Assembly (NCBI GenBank): GCA_022316685.1
Contig: JAKJHU010000066.1
Location: 620,001-684,000 of the forward strand
Direction: 5' to 3'
Length of the DNA: 64,000 nt
DNA from: Progne subis subis
Taxonomy: Eukaryota > Chordata > Aves > Passeriformes > Hirundinidae
The stretch's first letter is position 1. Every line of letters starts with the position of its first letter. Positions 36,101 through 50,281 of this stretch are shown one piece after another. A program made the translations under genes and the position numbers. Below the pieces are notes generated by a model. The model saw only the letters and a program-made list of their open reading frames with translations, had not been told where the DNA came from and did no database searches.

Positions 36101-39100
36101 TGAAAGCAACCAGTAATTCAAACAATAATGTTTTTTATTAAACAAATAAAACACTCTGACAAATGCCTCAGAGTCTACAAATTATTCTCAAAACTATGCA
36201 GAACTACTTTATGTTTCAGCTTTGGGGCATTGTTTAAAGTTTACTCTAGTGCTGTTTTTAAGAAAAGTCAATTTATTTCACACAAGTGTAGATTTAAGAC
36301 ATCAGAGAGCCATCTGGTGGTTTGATTGCCTCCTAATTAAAATTTGTCTCTTGGGCTCTTGACTTCCCCTGATGCAGAGCTAAGTTGTCTGCCCCAGAGA
36401 ATAAAAGCAAAACAATTAAGAACAGTAAGATGCGTGAAAGTAAAATTTGAGTATACAGAATTTCAGAAAATATTTGTGCCTTTGATTTGTAAAAGTGAGC
36501 AGTCCATATAGCACTGGTGATGTGTTTTTTTCTCTGATGTATCTTTTTTATAAGATTAGAAGTGGAATAAAGTTTCACAAAAATCATTCTATGATGTAAA
36601 AAGAAAAATGTAATTAAGCTTATACTGTATTTCTACGGAATTGATGTTTTGTTTCTTAGAAAGCATCACTGTCTTTCCCTACAACTTCGTGAATCTTGAA
36701 CAAGAACTGTGGCTTTGAGATTACAGAAAACAAAAACGAAAAAAAGAAAGAGAAAAACCTCAGACACTAAAATTAAGCATTAAGCTGGTTCAGGCATTCC
36801 CCAGCATTTTTTCCAGGAGGGAATCAAAGCCCCATCCCCAGTGTCTGGATGGGTACCCACTCTGGAAGCTGCTGTGGGATGGGTGGGGGTCCCAGCCTGG
36901 CACACAGGTCTGGAACCAGCAGAAGCTGCAGCTCCCCTTCCTGTAGGACCTGGCCAGGTCTGTGTTAGTTGTGCAGGAGTCTGGCAGCCAAACCCACCTC
37001 GCCCAGGGCTCTGCAGATGAAGGACTTGATAATTTAGCTAATTAGGTTAGTGCCGAGCTCATTACTGGTCAGAGACTGGAGTAAATAACAACGGGCAACT
37101 GAGGAAGCTCTTTCCACCCTCAGGGATGGCAGCAGCTGAGTGTCTTCATCATGACAGGTTTGATTGTCAACCCCTATACTCCAGCTAAGTGTAATTTGGG
37201 ATGCCCAAATCCCTCCTGGCATTTGGCCCTTGTCTCTCTATTCCTGCACAGCCTGGTCCTTACCTCTCCAGCACTGTACACAGCAACCTCGGCAAGTTTT
37301 AATCTCAGATCTGAACCTCCTAAACAGAAGTTCAGGCAAGGCCAGAGTGGATGTGCAATACCAGTCCCGTGACAAATCTACCTTCATGACACATCCCAGT
37401 CCGGATCAGGGTCACCACTGTCACTACTGGGGTTATGACAAACTAATCCACATGCTTTGGTGGGTACCGAGAAAACCGAAATTTGCAAAGCTTCACTGCG
37501 TAGGTCTGATTAGTAACTGTGCAAACCTCTCCCTGGACTGTGGAGAAGTCTTAACCAAGAGCTGGGAAAGATGGTGACCAGGCAGGATGTCCTCTCTGGG
37601 AAGACACAACAGATGTCATTCCCAGAAAGGGTTGGCAGGAGTCACACCTGAGCCGCAGCAAAGCAACCCTGGGCTGCTTTCTGGAAGGCAGCAAAGCCTG
37701 AACTCTGGGATGCCATGGCTTTCCTGGAGCTCACACATCATTAACCTGCCTGTGTTTGCCTGTAAAAAGACTCAAATCAATAGGATCCTGATTTCAGCCT
37801 GAATCGGTGCTACTGTGTGCAACAAAAAGCATAAAGGAAAAAAGTTACTTGGAAATAAACCAGCAACTTCTGAAGGTTTGCAGCAAGAGGACAGCTATTT
37901 GGTTTGTTTTATACATTTGGCAGGAATATTGAGTGATTCATTCATCCTTCAGTGTTTAGCTGGTGTTTCTCTTCCGCCCTCAGCCACTTTTTCTCCTTAT
38001 TTCTAGTATTTTCATCCTTTGTATTTCTCCTTGATCCCCACAGGAGGAGCCTCAGTACCACGTTAGCAGGCAGAATTTGAGACTGCCAAAGAGCTCCTGC
38101 AGTTTCACCCCATACACACGGCTGTCCTTCCAGTTATTAGCCAGGAAAGATTTATTTTAAATGACTGTGAAAGAGTACACTGATCAGTCTGGAAAGATTT
38201 TCTAGGGATATTTTCCATGGACTGAGATCCCTTTAGTCAGAGGCACTTGGCACATCAGCAGCTGTAATTTGAGAATGTGATTCTCAATTCCATGTGTAGG
38301 GGGTTATTTATGGGGGCAAAGTTACATCAGAAAGCATTTGCAGGATCACAAGATGAAATATACCTTTAACACCTCCTCTTCCAGCAAATCTCAGGAGATT
38401 TCTGAAGTGTTGGAGAATCGCTGGTTATACAGCTTCAGCCTGGAAACGGGCAAAGCTAGGTTTTGAAAATTGTGTCTTTCTGTTTTGACACCACCACAGG
38501 CTCCTTCTGTGCCCTACAGCACATTTTTCCCTTCTGAATGTTTCACATCACCTTCTGCTGTTTTCCTGATCTGTGAGCTCCAGGACTTGTGAGATCTCCA
38601 AGGTTAGAGCAATGTACTCATGCCGTACTAACCTCTCAGCACAGAGCATCACAGCATCCCCACAGTCAGGCTGGGAGCATGGATGGATCCTTCCCTGTCC
38701 ATCCTCTCAGGTTTTCTGACCAAAAGAGGATGGGATGCATCACCCCACAAACCGTGATCCAGCTAAAACACATTCATGGGCCCAGGGTGCTGGAGATGCT
38801 CCCAGGGTGCCACCTTAGATTTGGCCCTTGTGCTGAGAAAAATCTCAGCTGGCCTCTGGTTTCTGCTCTGGAACAGAAAAACAATTAAACCCTATCTCTC
38901 CAACTAAAATTTGCTGGTAGTAGAAACAGTTGCTGGAGCAACTTCTTCTCAGTGCTGTAAGGCTAGTTAATTAGAAATCTATTGATTGACGTTATATGAG
39001 AAATAAGAGATCTTTTATTTTTCAGATGTTTAATTATTAATAAATTAATGAGATGGAAACTGAAGTGCAAGGAAAAATGGTTCTTAGTCTGAGGAAGTTA

Positions 39101-39997
39101 ATATAAAAGCTAAAAAGCATTCTCTTCCACCTTATTAACTTTGAGACTGATGTATCAAGAGGTTTAGTTGGTCTCTTAAGTTTGTATTCAGATTTGCACA
39201 AAAGTAGTTTCTATATTCCGACTACATCTTGAAAGACTTTTCTTTTACAGAGTGAATTTTCCTATTTGGAAAAAGGAAAACAGAACAAAGCCATCTATAA
39301 AATGTAAAATCTGAAGACAAATGTTACTCAGAAATTTTTTACTCCAGAGGAGAATCAGCCTGAGCCAAGTTTTCCATCACTAAAACACAAAATGTACTAT
39401 GCAAAACTTCAGGAGGGAATTCATTATATGGCCCATTACAGATCTTGAGGAACCAGACCCAAGGAATCAGCAATATCAGCCAGTTTCTGCTCTAATTTTC
39501 TTGGCATTAGAAGCAATTTCAAACTGAGCTAGATAGAAACAGGGAAAAGAACTCCTGCATCATTCTATCTATCAAACCTTTAACTGTTGTCTCTGAGTTG
39601 CAGAATTGCTCTGCACTTCTCTGTACTGCACAGCTTTGAGTGACAAATCTGCTCACATTTCATTCAGAGAATCTCAACTACTAGGAAAGTGTGTCCTCAT
39701 ACTTCCATATAAAAAATTCCTTTCTTTCATGCTTTTCTTCCTTTTACACCATTCCTACCCTCTCTGTGGTGGATGTCCCAAACCCAGTACCACCATGGAA
39801 ACCTCAGCTTTGATGTCCCTTTGGAGTGTGGTTCTTCTCTAAGGTTCTTGCACCCAATGAGATACTTCCCAAATTCTCCTACTCTTCCTCTGTGAGCTAC
39901 CATTGGAATCACCACTGCTGTTATATTACAAAGCCTGTCAGGATCTCTTTCTCCTTCTGCAGGCATCTGGAAATCCCATCCCTAACAACCAAACCAC

Positions 39998-41092
39998 AAA
40001 CACTTCCTCTCAGCCACTGGGAAACTCTGAGCTGTTTATGGAGCACATGTTACTGTCTTCTAAAATTCAAAAGAATATGTTAAAATTACCATAACTTAAT
40101 GTCACAGGAGAGATGAGCTCCAAAGTTTTCTCTGGAATTTCTTGCTGAACAGAATTTTCTGCAGCCGGTATTTACTTTTCCCTGAAAAAATGGATACTTC
40201 TTTCTCCTCACCTCAGTAAGAGTCTGAATCACAGCTCACTGAGCATATGGAAAAACTCACTGTGATTTCAATGGTTTTGAGCAATGTTCCACATGCACAC
40301 ATAAGCTTTTAAGCCAAATACCCTCCCAGGGCATGGTTTCACAGGATCACGGAATCACTAGGCTGGAAGAGACCTTTAAGACCATTGAGTCCAACCCATG
40401 CCCTAACACCTCAACTAGACCATGGCACGGAATGCTACATTCAATCTTTTTTTAAACACATCCAGGGATGGTGATTCCACCACCCCCCCTGGCAGAACAT
40501 TCCAGTACTTTATCACTCTTTCCGTAAAAAACTTTTTCCTAATATCCAATCTGTATTTCCCTTGGCAGTGCTTAAGACTGTGTCCTAGACTGGGGGTTGC
40601 TGATGTTTCTTCTTGAGAAACAGAGATCTGCAGAGCCCTATTTGCTGCTGCAGGTTAACAGCACCCCAGGACTTGTCTCCTGGCTTTTTTAACACCTGCA
40701 GTCAGAGTTTGGAATCAGAAAAGTCTGTCACCATTTTCCAACAGCAGCCAGCTTCTCTCCCCTAACAGCCTGCATCCACCACATACTGTGCATAAAATAC
40801 CCTGTATTTACCATTGCTTGGTCAAAGTAACCTTTTGAGCTCTTTGAAACTCTCCTCAGGCATTTCTGCTAGCCTCTTAAAACATATCTGTACTTCTTGT
40901 CTCAGATAGTCTCAATATCCTAATGCTTTTTCAAACACCGTGGGTGATGCATGAAACGCTACATTCCCCTGTCAAGCCCTCAAAATAACCACTCTATACT
41001 TGGAAAAGGAAACACCCCTCTGTTTCAGTCACCAGGAAACACTGAGCTGTTTATGGGGCACATGCTACTGCTTTCAAACCTCACAAGAATGT
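39998..41092. repeat. Two related copies of an unassigned ~82-bp sequence, about 1 kb apart
   Basis: 39998-40080 and 41010-41092 align along their length in the same orientation, with shared blocks TGAGCTGTTTATGG, GCACATG, TACTG and CAAGAAT/AAAGAAT. They lie on either side of the CR1 copy at 40338-40600. They may be two insertions of an uncharacterised element or the ends of an older ~1-kb duplication. I do not recognise the family. Confidence 0.7.
40338..40600 (-). mobile_element. CR1 LINE 3' fragment
   Basis: Minus-orientation CR1: CACAGGATCACGGAATCACT, GGCTGGAAGAGACCTTTAAG, CATTGAGTCCAACCCATGCC, then ACATCCAGGGATGGTGATTC, GGCAGAACATTCCAGTACTT, TTTTTCCTAATATCCAATCT and GCTTAAGACTGTGTCCTAG. 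It is among the longest and best-preserved copies. It is flanked at 39998-40080 and 41010-41092 by two copies of another sequence. Confidence 0.92.
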
Positions 41093-42133
41093 GTATTTCC
41101 TTCTGTTGACGGCACTGTTGTAGGATCTCTCTTTATCAGGGAGATATCGATACAAAACACACAGGGATCCACTTATATCCAAGCTATATCTCTACTCCTC
41201 CATCAGATAAATCTCTGATTAGTCAATGGTTCAAAAATTGTTAGGAGATATGTGCTGAAGGAACAGAAAAGCTCATGCTTCTCTTTGGACAATCGGCTTG
41301 AAATGCTCTAAGTAACACATGCAAATATCCTTTTGTGTGTTTGACAATTTAGTTTAGAATTAATTGCTGAACTGAATCACTTTAAAACTGCATAGTAAAA
41401 CGAATGACTGCAAAAGCCTAAATGTATGAGTATAAATACCTTTTAAATATCTTGAAATTTCAGACAGTGAATCAAAGAGAAAGAGAGGGATGCAGTCTTA
41501 TTTTTAATCATTTTCCTACTACTCAAATTATAAGAAACAATGAAATCCATCATAAGATACATCCTGGAATATTTTGGCATGCTGCTGAATTGAAATTCAA
41601 TGGCTTGACATGCTATCTTGGATAATTTAACTTTGAAGCCTTTGTTAATTCCCTGGATTACTGCCGAACATAAACTTGATTTCAAAGCTCACCCTGTTTA
41701 GCTGTGCACATCTGAACTGAGAACGACATAAAACACATTAAGTAGCTCCTGGCGAACTCTTTCAAAGTGTTATTGATCAGAACAGTGTTTCAGTGCTGGG
41801 CTGGCTGTGTGAGTGCCAGTGAATCCATGACATGAGGGCTGAAGGACAGCGAGGAAGGGAAACCCATTGGATGCAGTGCTGGAGATTGCACATCTTGCTG
41901 GGCTGCTCGCAGCAGCTCGAATGTGGTGGCTTGGTCCATGTTGAAGGCTGAGTCTCCTAACAGCCAACGATGATGTCAAAGCATGATTTTCAGCAGTGTG
42001 AGACAGCACACAACTCCTGCACACCACAGCCTTCCAGAATAGTCTTCCTCATCCACTCTGCAACACCAGGCACAGCCCACTTGAAGCCCTCTGACTGGGG
42101 GTCCTGTTGGTTCTCTCCTCCTCACTCTCTGAG

Positions 42134-42393
42134 CGTGGCCTCTGCCAGAAGACCACCCGCGTGTCTCGCCTTTCCCGCCAGCTCTGACTCAGCTGGCGTA
42201 GGACTGCGAGCAGCAACGAGAGGCAGATCCGTGACAGCTTCCTCCCAACTTACTCCCTCCTCCCCTCCCTCACGGCCGAGCAGCTCTTCACACCACCGAG
42301 GAAGCACAGGATGCTGCCTCAGCACTGACTCCTACCCACCAGCTGCTGTGCTCAACTCGGGATCGGCAGTGTCGTCTCTGCCCTGGAACACGA
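42134..42393. other. CpG-enriched block in the large intron
   Basis: About 16 CpGs lie in 260 bases of GC- and CT-rich sequence, against near absence in surrounding intron. Function is unknown; candidates are an intronic regulatory element or the remains of a GC-rich mobile element. Confidence 0.45.
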
Positions 42394-43152
42394 GCAACCA
42401 GCCCAGCCTCCAGGACCAGAGACACCAAGTCCAGCCCTAAGACCCCTCCTCCCGTGTTCTCAAATTGATTAGGATGGGAGACATGAAGGGCCTCTCAAGA
42501 AGGTTGTGCATTTGCTTGAGGATTTACCATGCCGAGCCACTGTCAGGACTTTGGGGTCTCTCTGCTTGGAGGGAGATGTAGGACATGCCTACAAACGTCA
42601 ACTAAAGAATGCTCAGGAAATGAGCCTAAGCACTCTCACTTTGGCACACAATGCATGCGGTTCAAGGATTGCCTCCTAGGTCATACCCTGGCTCACAATG
42701 AGATCTCTCTCCAACAGATTCCGTCTTCCCACACTGGTCACACGCTCTGTGCCATGCTGTGAAAGTGGACTGCAACGTGGTCCTTCTCATGCTGTGAGAC
42801 CCTTTGACCTAGAAAAATGCCCAGCAGCATATCGATCATATTTGAGGGACATCATGGCACCATCGGAGGCCTCAAGGAGACAAGGGCCACTGCTCTGTGC
42901 TGTGGATGTACATGAGTTGCAGAGCAGCTTGGCCACAAACAGGGTAGGTGAAGTTTTCCCTAGGCTTGCCCAGGAGTCATGAATGAGCCCTTTGCCCTCT
43001 TTGTTTAGCAAACCTGAACCAGATAGGCCTGGGAAGAATTCCTTGTCTAAGCAGCAGGTTTGGTCCACTCCTACCCTTTTACCTGCAAATTTTGATCACC
43101 AAAGTATTTATTTCCCTAGCTTATCCCAACCACTCTACCATCCCATGCAAGG

Positions 43153-43203
43153 CTGATTTGTTTGTTTTGTTGGGGTTTTTTTGTTGTTGTTGTTGGTTTT
43201 TTT
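43153..43203. repeat. T/G-rich low-complexity tract with (TTG)n
   Basis: TTTGTTTGTTTTGTTGGGG is followed by a T-run, several GTT units and a terminal T-run. This is a simple repeat in the large intron. Confidence 0.85.
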
Positions 43204-44770
43204 CATTTATTACAGCTCTTTCCAGAGGAAAAACAATCTTTCACCTACAGGACTGATTCCATCAAAGTCAGCAGAAAATTCCAAGCTGAAGTCAGCCACA
43301 GCCTGTTGTGCCCCTAGATGTGAGCACGGACACACAGTATCTGCATTCTGCAGGGTTGAGAAAGCCCCAAGCAGAATCAGAGCTGATACCAATTCCTTTG
43401 CTGGGTACATAAAGCCGACCAGTGCTGCTCACCACCATCCTCATCCCACTAGTCCTGTTGGTACTCTGTCTTGCTTCCAGTCTCTCCACACAGTTCTCGA
43501 ATGCCTCCTTTGAGGCATTTGGTTTGTACCAAGTAAAGGTAAGAGGAAGAGGGTATTCCTTGCTGAATGTGAAATGAGATTATCCCATGGTCCCAGACGG
43601 TTTGATGGTTGTTAATTTTCATCAGCCTGCTGCTTAATGCAGTTTTGACAGGAGAGGGAAGTCTTTGCTCAACACAGTTGAGTCCAGGTGCCAGATCATG
43701 GCAGAAATCATCAGGTCAATGTCATTTCAAGACACAACTGTAACCCCTCCACAAAAGTGGTAGTAAGTACACTGGACCACCAGAGAACTGCCATTCCTTG
43801 GTTTCTGAAGGCGAAATTTACCCTAATGCAGACGCATGGTGCTTCCTCTGCACCACACAACATCTGTGGTCACTTGAGAGGTGATCTTCCTAAGTGTACA
43901 ACAAAACTTGCACCTTCAGACAAAGGAGACTGAAGTTACCTACCCAGGGCTCTCAACAACTTATCTGACCACACATCCACCGAATTACTCGTAAATCAAC
44001 TGAGGAATGGATTTCAGAGGAAATAAAGAAAGTGCAGCTCAAGACAGTACTTGGAATAGCCAAAGATGAAATTCAGTCATTCAGATCAATTTGGTACAGA
44101 ATTGTTATACCTGGTGGGTCTATGGTCTCTGTCCTGTATGCACCCTACCACTCCACCAATGTGCAGCACCACTACTCAACCTCACTTTAATTTGTTTTTG
44201 TTCTATAACACGACTGTTAACAACTTCCCTGTGAAAATCATATCCAGGGGATCACTAATCCTGGTAATCTATGATTTATGAGTTTGTGGGAGTGGGTCTT
44301 TGTTTCCTGGACAGTTATATTTTAACATATTGCTTGGACTTACTAATGCGCACGGTAGAAATAAACCTATTCACTCTGCCTCAAATTTGTCAAGGGCCCA
44401 TTGCAATGATAAGGAAAATGTTTAGAAAACTGCTGGAAAAATACAAAGCCATCAGTTAATTAACATTAGCTAAGGAACCACAGGAATAACTGAATTAGCC
44501 TATTTCCCTGCTGTAGGTAAAGATTAAAATGTATTCAATTCATGGTGGTTTTCAAGTTGCTAAGGATTATGAGAACAATGCACACTATTTTCAGCTTGCC
44601 AAGGAGAGTGAATCAAATGCAAGAGCCCAATCCTTCAAAAACAACCCTTCAGATGATTCATCTGCAGAAGCCTGGCTGGAACACCCTGAGTGGCCTGACA
44701 TCATCACATTGTCTCTCTGTGGGAGCCAAGGCAAAGTCCTCACCACACATTCAGACATGTAATTAAGAGA

Positions 44771-44910
44771 CTGAAAGTGTTCAAGGTCAGATTGGATGGA
44801 GGTTTGAGCAACTTCATCTAATGAAACATGTCCCTGCTCAACGGCAGAGGTGCTTGGACTAGATAATTTTTAAAAAGTCCCTTTTGATTCAAACCTTTCC
44901 ATGACTCTAC
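44771..44910 (+). mobile_element. CR1 LINE 3' fragment, old
   Basis: This short decayed CR1 tail contains AGTGTTCAAGGTCAGATTGG, a ...TTGGACTAGATAAT block and the degraded 3' end AAAGTCCCTTTTGATTCAAA, then CCATGACTCTAC. Its divergence from the other copies suggests an older insertion. Confidence 0.8.
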
Positions 44911-47479
44911 AGCTTGTCAGAAAATATAACTTTAGAATCTTCAAAAGAAATTCTGAACATATTGCCAGAAGTAAAACCTTTTGAGAAACTGTATTTGCTT
45001 TTCACCTCTCTGTACCAGTGAATTCTACAGGACAAAGGCTTCACAGCCTTTTAAGAGGCTTACAGATTACACTTAATTGTGCAAAACTATGCTACCCTGG
45101 AATCTGATGCTATCTGCATCAGAATTCACGATGAAGGGAAGTAGGATACCTTTCGATTTAGGAGTTTCTCTGAAAAACCACAATGAATGTCCAATTCTTT
45201 AAAATGAGTCATTACATGAGAAGTAAGGCTTTGAAAAGAAAATTTTTTTTTTTTCTGAACACAATGCTAATATTCACGTTCTAAAGGGCACTTGTGTCTT
45301 CAGACTAAAAGAAAATAGACAATTTTATGCATTCAAAGTCCAAACAGAATAAAACCAGTATGTATTTCCTTTGCCTTGCAAATAACTATTCAACAGGAAC
45401 AGGAACTGGAGGCAATGAATATAATTTACTACCAAGAGGCTGTAGATTAAGTAAACAGCAAGGAAGTAAATTTTGCATTCACAGCCACATGGTGTGGTGT
45501 ACGCATGACTGAGGGCACACCAGGCAGCGTCTCAAACCTAGAGGCAATTCTCCTGCCATAAAACCAATTCTCTTGCTGCTAGCTGGGGTTCCCTCTCCCA
45601 TTCCTTCTTCTTTTCCTGCCCTTGGGAAAGACTGAATCACCAAGCAGAGGTACCTGTGGCTAAATAAGGGCTGGAATCCACAGGTGGGAATTAGGTGGCA
45701 GAATTTGAATCTACAAATCACTTGTGAGACCCTCATGTTCATGCCAGTGGTGAGACTGTGGACAGGCTGAAGTTTGAATTGTGTCATGCCAGAAGGAGCT
45801 CTTGGTGCAGTGATTTGTGCCACGGGGTGATGGTGAGTGGTGCCAGACCAACACTTAATGGATAAATGGAGCTGCTCCCACTCTAAAATGTAAAAATTCA
45901 AACCAGGAGAAAGCTTTTAGATATTTTGCTTTTCTTTTTTAATGGCTTTTTGGTGACAGTGTCCATATTTTTTGCAGAGAGGGAGCAGGATTCAGACGAT
46001 TTATTTTGAGAAATCCTTTGAAATGGGACTAAACCAGCCTTTAAGCAATATCACTGTGCCAGAAGTTGTACTTTAATCCGCTTGGTATTTGCACAATATA
46101 TTTTTCTGAAGCACTTACATGCCTAAACTGATATTATTATCTCAAAACTTTGTAGAGTTTAACACGTTTATACTCACAGCATCCACATATGGCAGAAAAG
46201 TCTATAGGTTTCACTTCCCAGAGGAGGAGCAGAGGCCTGGAGGTCTGTCCATGACACTGCCCCACTATTGCCCACACTGACAGGGCTGATGCCACACTCC
46301 CCTGAGCTGGTTCACCCTGAGCCAGCCATCCTCCTGGCTAGTGCCTGCACACAGCTCAGTGTACAGCACCAATACACACCTTTTGTATTTACTGGTAGAG
46401 ATAGGAGTCAAAAAGATCGTTCAGATCCACTCTCAGAGTGGGAATACGATGCCCAAGCACACCCAAACAATTTTCACAGCAGGGCTGGTTGATTACTCTT
46501 ACATATTAAGTGTAATCTTATGTCCCCAATCACCCTCCTCCAAAGGGCCTTTCTGGAGTTTATTATTTAGGACAACAAGTATTTCAAACATAGAGCTGCT
46601 AACTAGTTATCTTACTCATTATTGTAATCCATCCTGGGACATCACTTTGAGCCTGCTCCTTTGCATGTACAAAGAGAGAGATGGGGATGAGACACAAGTA
46701 TGACTTTCCCTCTGAGCTGGAGGGCAGCTGGGCACACTGGGGGTTCCCCAATCACCCACCACACCATCCTCCACAGAGATCCAGTCACATCTCTGCACAG
46801 GGGGAGCATGGGCAGAGGGGCTGGAGCCCCCTGTACCATGTGCTTTGGCACAATGCTCCTACATCCCCATATCTGCAAAAACCACTTCCACCTCCTGCAG
46901 CACAAAGAAATGGATATTAAAATTCAGGATACTGCTGTTAAGTTTCTACCCAGCCTGGGTTTAAGCTGCTGCTTTATAGCTCTTCCTTACCAACTTTTAA
47001 CTGATGACTCTTCTTGTTTCCCTCCATTGATGGTATGATGCATTTGGCTGCCCCCACATCTATGCACAGCAGGTGAAATCCTGGCTTTATGTAAGTGGAT
47101 TTTTAACTCAGGGTGTCACACGTCTGCTGCTCGAGATTTCCACATACCTACATCATAAGGATAAATAAATCTATGCAATGAAGATGGCCATGACCAGTCA
47201 TGCTGTTACACTGAGTCACCAGACAGCCTGGGTTCTGTTTGCTGTAGGTTTCTGTGGATGGAATGGAGGGATAAAGTCCCTGCACAGCTACTGCAGAGTG
47301 TGGGATTAAGGCATGCCTGAATATGTTTTCAGAAACAGTCAATAGGTCCTAGCAAACGAGTCCATTCACTTTTACACAGATGGACCACAGTGCTCCTCAG
47401 TGAACAACACCAGAGGCTGGACTTCAGTACTCTTATTTCTTTTAACAACTTACTCCATGAAGAGCAGCAGTGACTCAAG

Positions 47480-47522
47480 GGGAAAAAAAAATACAAAAAA
47501 CCCAACAAACAAAAAAACCAAT
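47480..47522. repeat. A-rich low-complexity tract
   Basis: A-runs are interrupted by C (AAAAAACCC, AACAAAC). This is simple sequence only. Confidence 0.8.
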
Positions 47523-50257
47523 TAATCTTACCCAGAATTAATTAGGAAGGTATTGTTTTTTCTGCGAGCAGGGAAATTGAAAGACAAACTGATATGAGAC
47601 CACAATGTAAATCAATGACAGAGTAAGACAAGAACTCCAGATTTTCAGATCTTTGTGCTCTAACCACAAAAACATCCTTACAAGACTTCAAGAGCAGCAG
47701 CCACTGGTTCCTGTTACACATTGTTGGTAAACAGGCTAGAATATTTTTCCATAGATAAAATGACACGTCCTTTACCCACTCTGCTACATTTTTCAGCTTA
47801 GAGAGGAATATTAGAATTCCTCTAGCAGGATAAACTCAGTCTTCCCAGCACATCAGAGACAGCCTAATGAGCACCTACCACTGAGATGCTGTGTCTGCTT
47901 CTACTTTCTCTTCCATATGGCTCAGCTTCTCTTTTCCCTCCTCCTCTTTTGAGCCATGAGCTGCCTCCTCTGCCACAGTCCCTGGGGTTGAACTGGGAGC
48001 CCCTGCTCCAGGAGCAGTGCCAGGAGCCACGCCTCAGAATTTAGAGCCAAACAACCCTTCCTGATTCATTAAGGGCTCACAGGGGTTTGCAGTGGTCCTT
48101 CATGATGGCAGAGGCACACCTTTATGCCATTTGCCTTGCTGTCACAGACCAGGAAAAGTGACCAAGCAATAAAGTACACCTGTGTCTGCCTCCCACCGGC
48201 ATCCAAGGCCTTGTACGCACAGAGCTTTAGGTGACCTTGAGCAGAACATGAGACAAGTAACGAGAAAAGCTTCCTCCAGTGCCTCTGGCACACCGTGCTG
48301 CTGTTGTTTTGGGGATCAGTATGTCCATCTGTGTGACCAGGGAGACTTGTAGCCAAGCACCTTGTGCAGGAAGAAACCTTTGGATGAAGAGACATGCCGA
48401 GGTAAGCGGGCTGAGGGCAGGATGTGCTCAGGAAAGCTCAGCCACAGGTGAAAATCTACTCTAAGGCTATCACCTGGCCACATTTCACAGCATGTTGCAA
48501 GGAAATTCAGGACAGGGAGATGCTCTAGGCTTTCAGCCAAGAACAGACAGCAGCTCATCAGTTATTTTGTTATTTTTCCTTCCATTCCCACCTTTTTTAC
48601 CTGCAGTGTTTGCTCTAAACTTTCAAACATCTGTGAATGTAGTAGCAAGTTTGTTTAGTTAATTCAGCTCAGGTGGGACCAGGATTAAAGGAGTGTTCAA
48701 AAGCACTCTCTCCATATTGCTGTGAATCACTTCCAGCAGCAACTCTGCCTGCTCCTGTCTCTAGGCATGAGCACTCCTGCACACGTCACAAGCATTCCTC
48801 ACTTCCATTCCTTTATAAAAGAAATGCCCATACACATCAGAGGAATGCTCTTTCCCCAAAATGTTCCTGCTTGCTGTTTCTAGGATCTGCCATGGCTCTC
48901 CTGGTCACACGTCAATAGCAAGGAGAGGGATTCCAGCTGCAACCATGTTAAGCTGTGGAGGAAGAGAGCACAAAATAAAATGCCTTTCTCTAGGAAATTT
49001 GCCTTTTAAAATACGCTTCATCTGATGACACAATCTTCAGAGACAGAAAGCTAACCTACATTTCCCTCACCACTCTTTAGAAAAGGCAGGACAGCACCAA
49101 TGGGAAGCAAAACCTCTCTACAGCAAATCCATCTTCAAAAGCATCAGAAAAGAGCAGATTTAAAAGTTTTTGGGAGGGAGTTTTCAGCCCCAAGAAGCAA
49201 AATGTCAGAAACACTTTCTGCAAGTTGTCCTGCCCGGTGCTTACAGGAAAACAAGCCTTAATGGATGGGCAAGACCCTGGGCTGCAGTGAGGTAAATATT
49301 CCTGCAGAGAAGCCTGGTGAGCCATCAGAGCAAGGTAATTTCACTCTTCTCTGCTCAGCATCGCTTAATTATGGTTACACCTCTCCTGCCCCATGGCACT
49401 GGGTAATGTTTTGCAGCATGGTGACCGTGCACTTTAGGACTGAGAACATCTGACACTACCATCACGACAAGGAGCATCACAGCCATGGCAGAATGGATTC
49501 TTGGCTGTTTTCTCCTAAAGGAATAACCCTGTTCTGTAGCTGCAAGAGACTCAACAGCAAATTTTTCATGGCAAAAACCCTAAGGCAGAGAAAAAGAGTT
49601 GCATGAATTTTAATTTTCTACCTGATTTTTCATATTACGGATGCCAAGCCCAGTTTTTAATAATGCTGCCTCTGTTTATGCTAATGTAGCTCTTAAAACC
49701 TCAGCTCTCTTTCAGTGGATTTCAAACTGTATTTCTGACTCTTTCTTTACAATGCATTTTGAAGAATTGTATCTTCTTTCCTCAGGGATATCTGGACATT
49801 TAAAGGCTCCACTATGTCTCACTCAAGGATATCAGTGCTCCTTAGAGTATCATCAATGAGGGATGAAGAAATGCAATTACAAAGTGGTTAAATGCTCCTT
49901 GCCAACAGAATAATCAGACAGAATAAACACCAAACTCCTCCAAACCATCTTCAGAACTAGCAGAGAAAGCCTTTTACAGCAAAGCCAGGATCACACAGCC
50001 CCAAATGGGAATTTTGTCTTGGAGAAGGGAAAAGATGAGATAAATATTTGGGTCTCTGCACACACTTTTCCTCCAATTTAAGAGAAAAAAATGGCCTTTA
50101 CAAGCTAAGATATAACCATGTGGCATGAATCAGAAAGAAATGAGCACATGTTCTATAAATGCATCAAAGAAAGGCTTCACCAGCAACAGTATTTTCTTTT
50201 TCTATAAAATGCTTAAAAAAGTAAAAGTTTGGCTACAGGAGACCTAACCACTCTTTC

Positions 50258-50281
50258 AGAAAAAAAAAAAAAAAAAAAAAA
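50258..50281. repeat. Poly-A tract
   Basis: An uninterrupted A-run of more than 20 bases follows CTTTCAGA. No gene-like or SINE-like body precedes it, so it is called a simple repeat rather than a retrocopy tail. Confidence 0.85.

Noticed and set aside
41970..42440. 156-codon Ser/Pro-rich open frame
   Set aside because: Low-complexity Ser/Pro content follows from the CT-rich CpG block; no homology or splice context supports a protein.
50258..50281. Poly-A run as the tail of a processed pseudogene
   Set aside because: No coding or gene-like sequence precedes it on either strand and no target-site duplication was seen.
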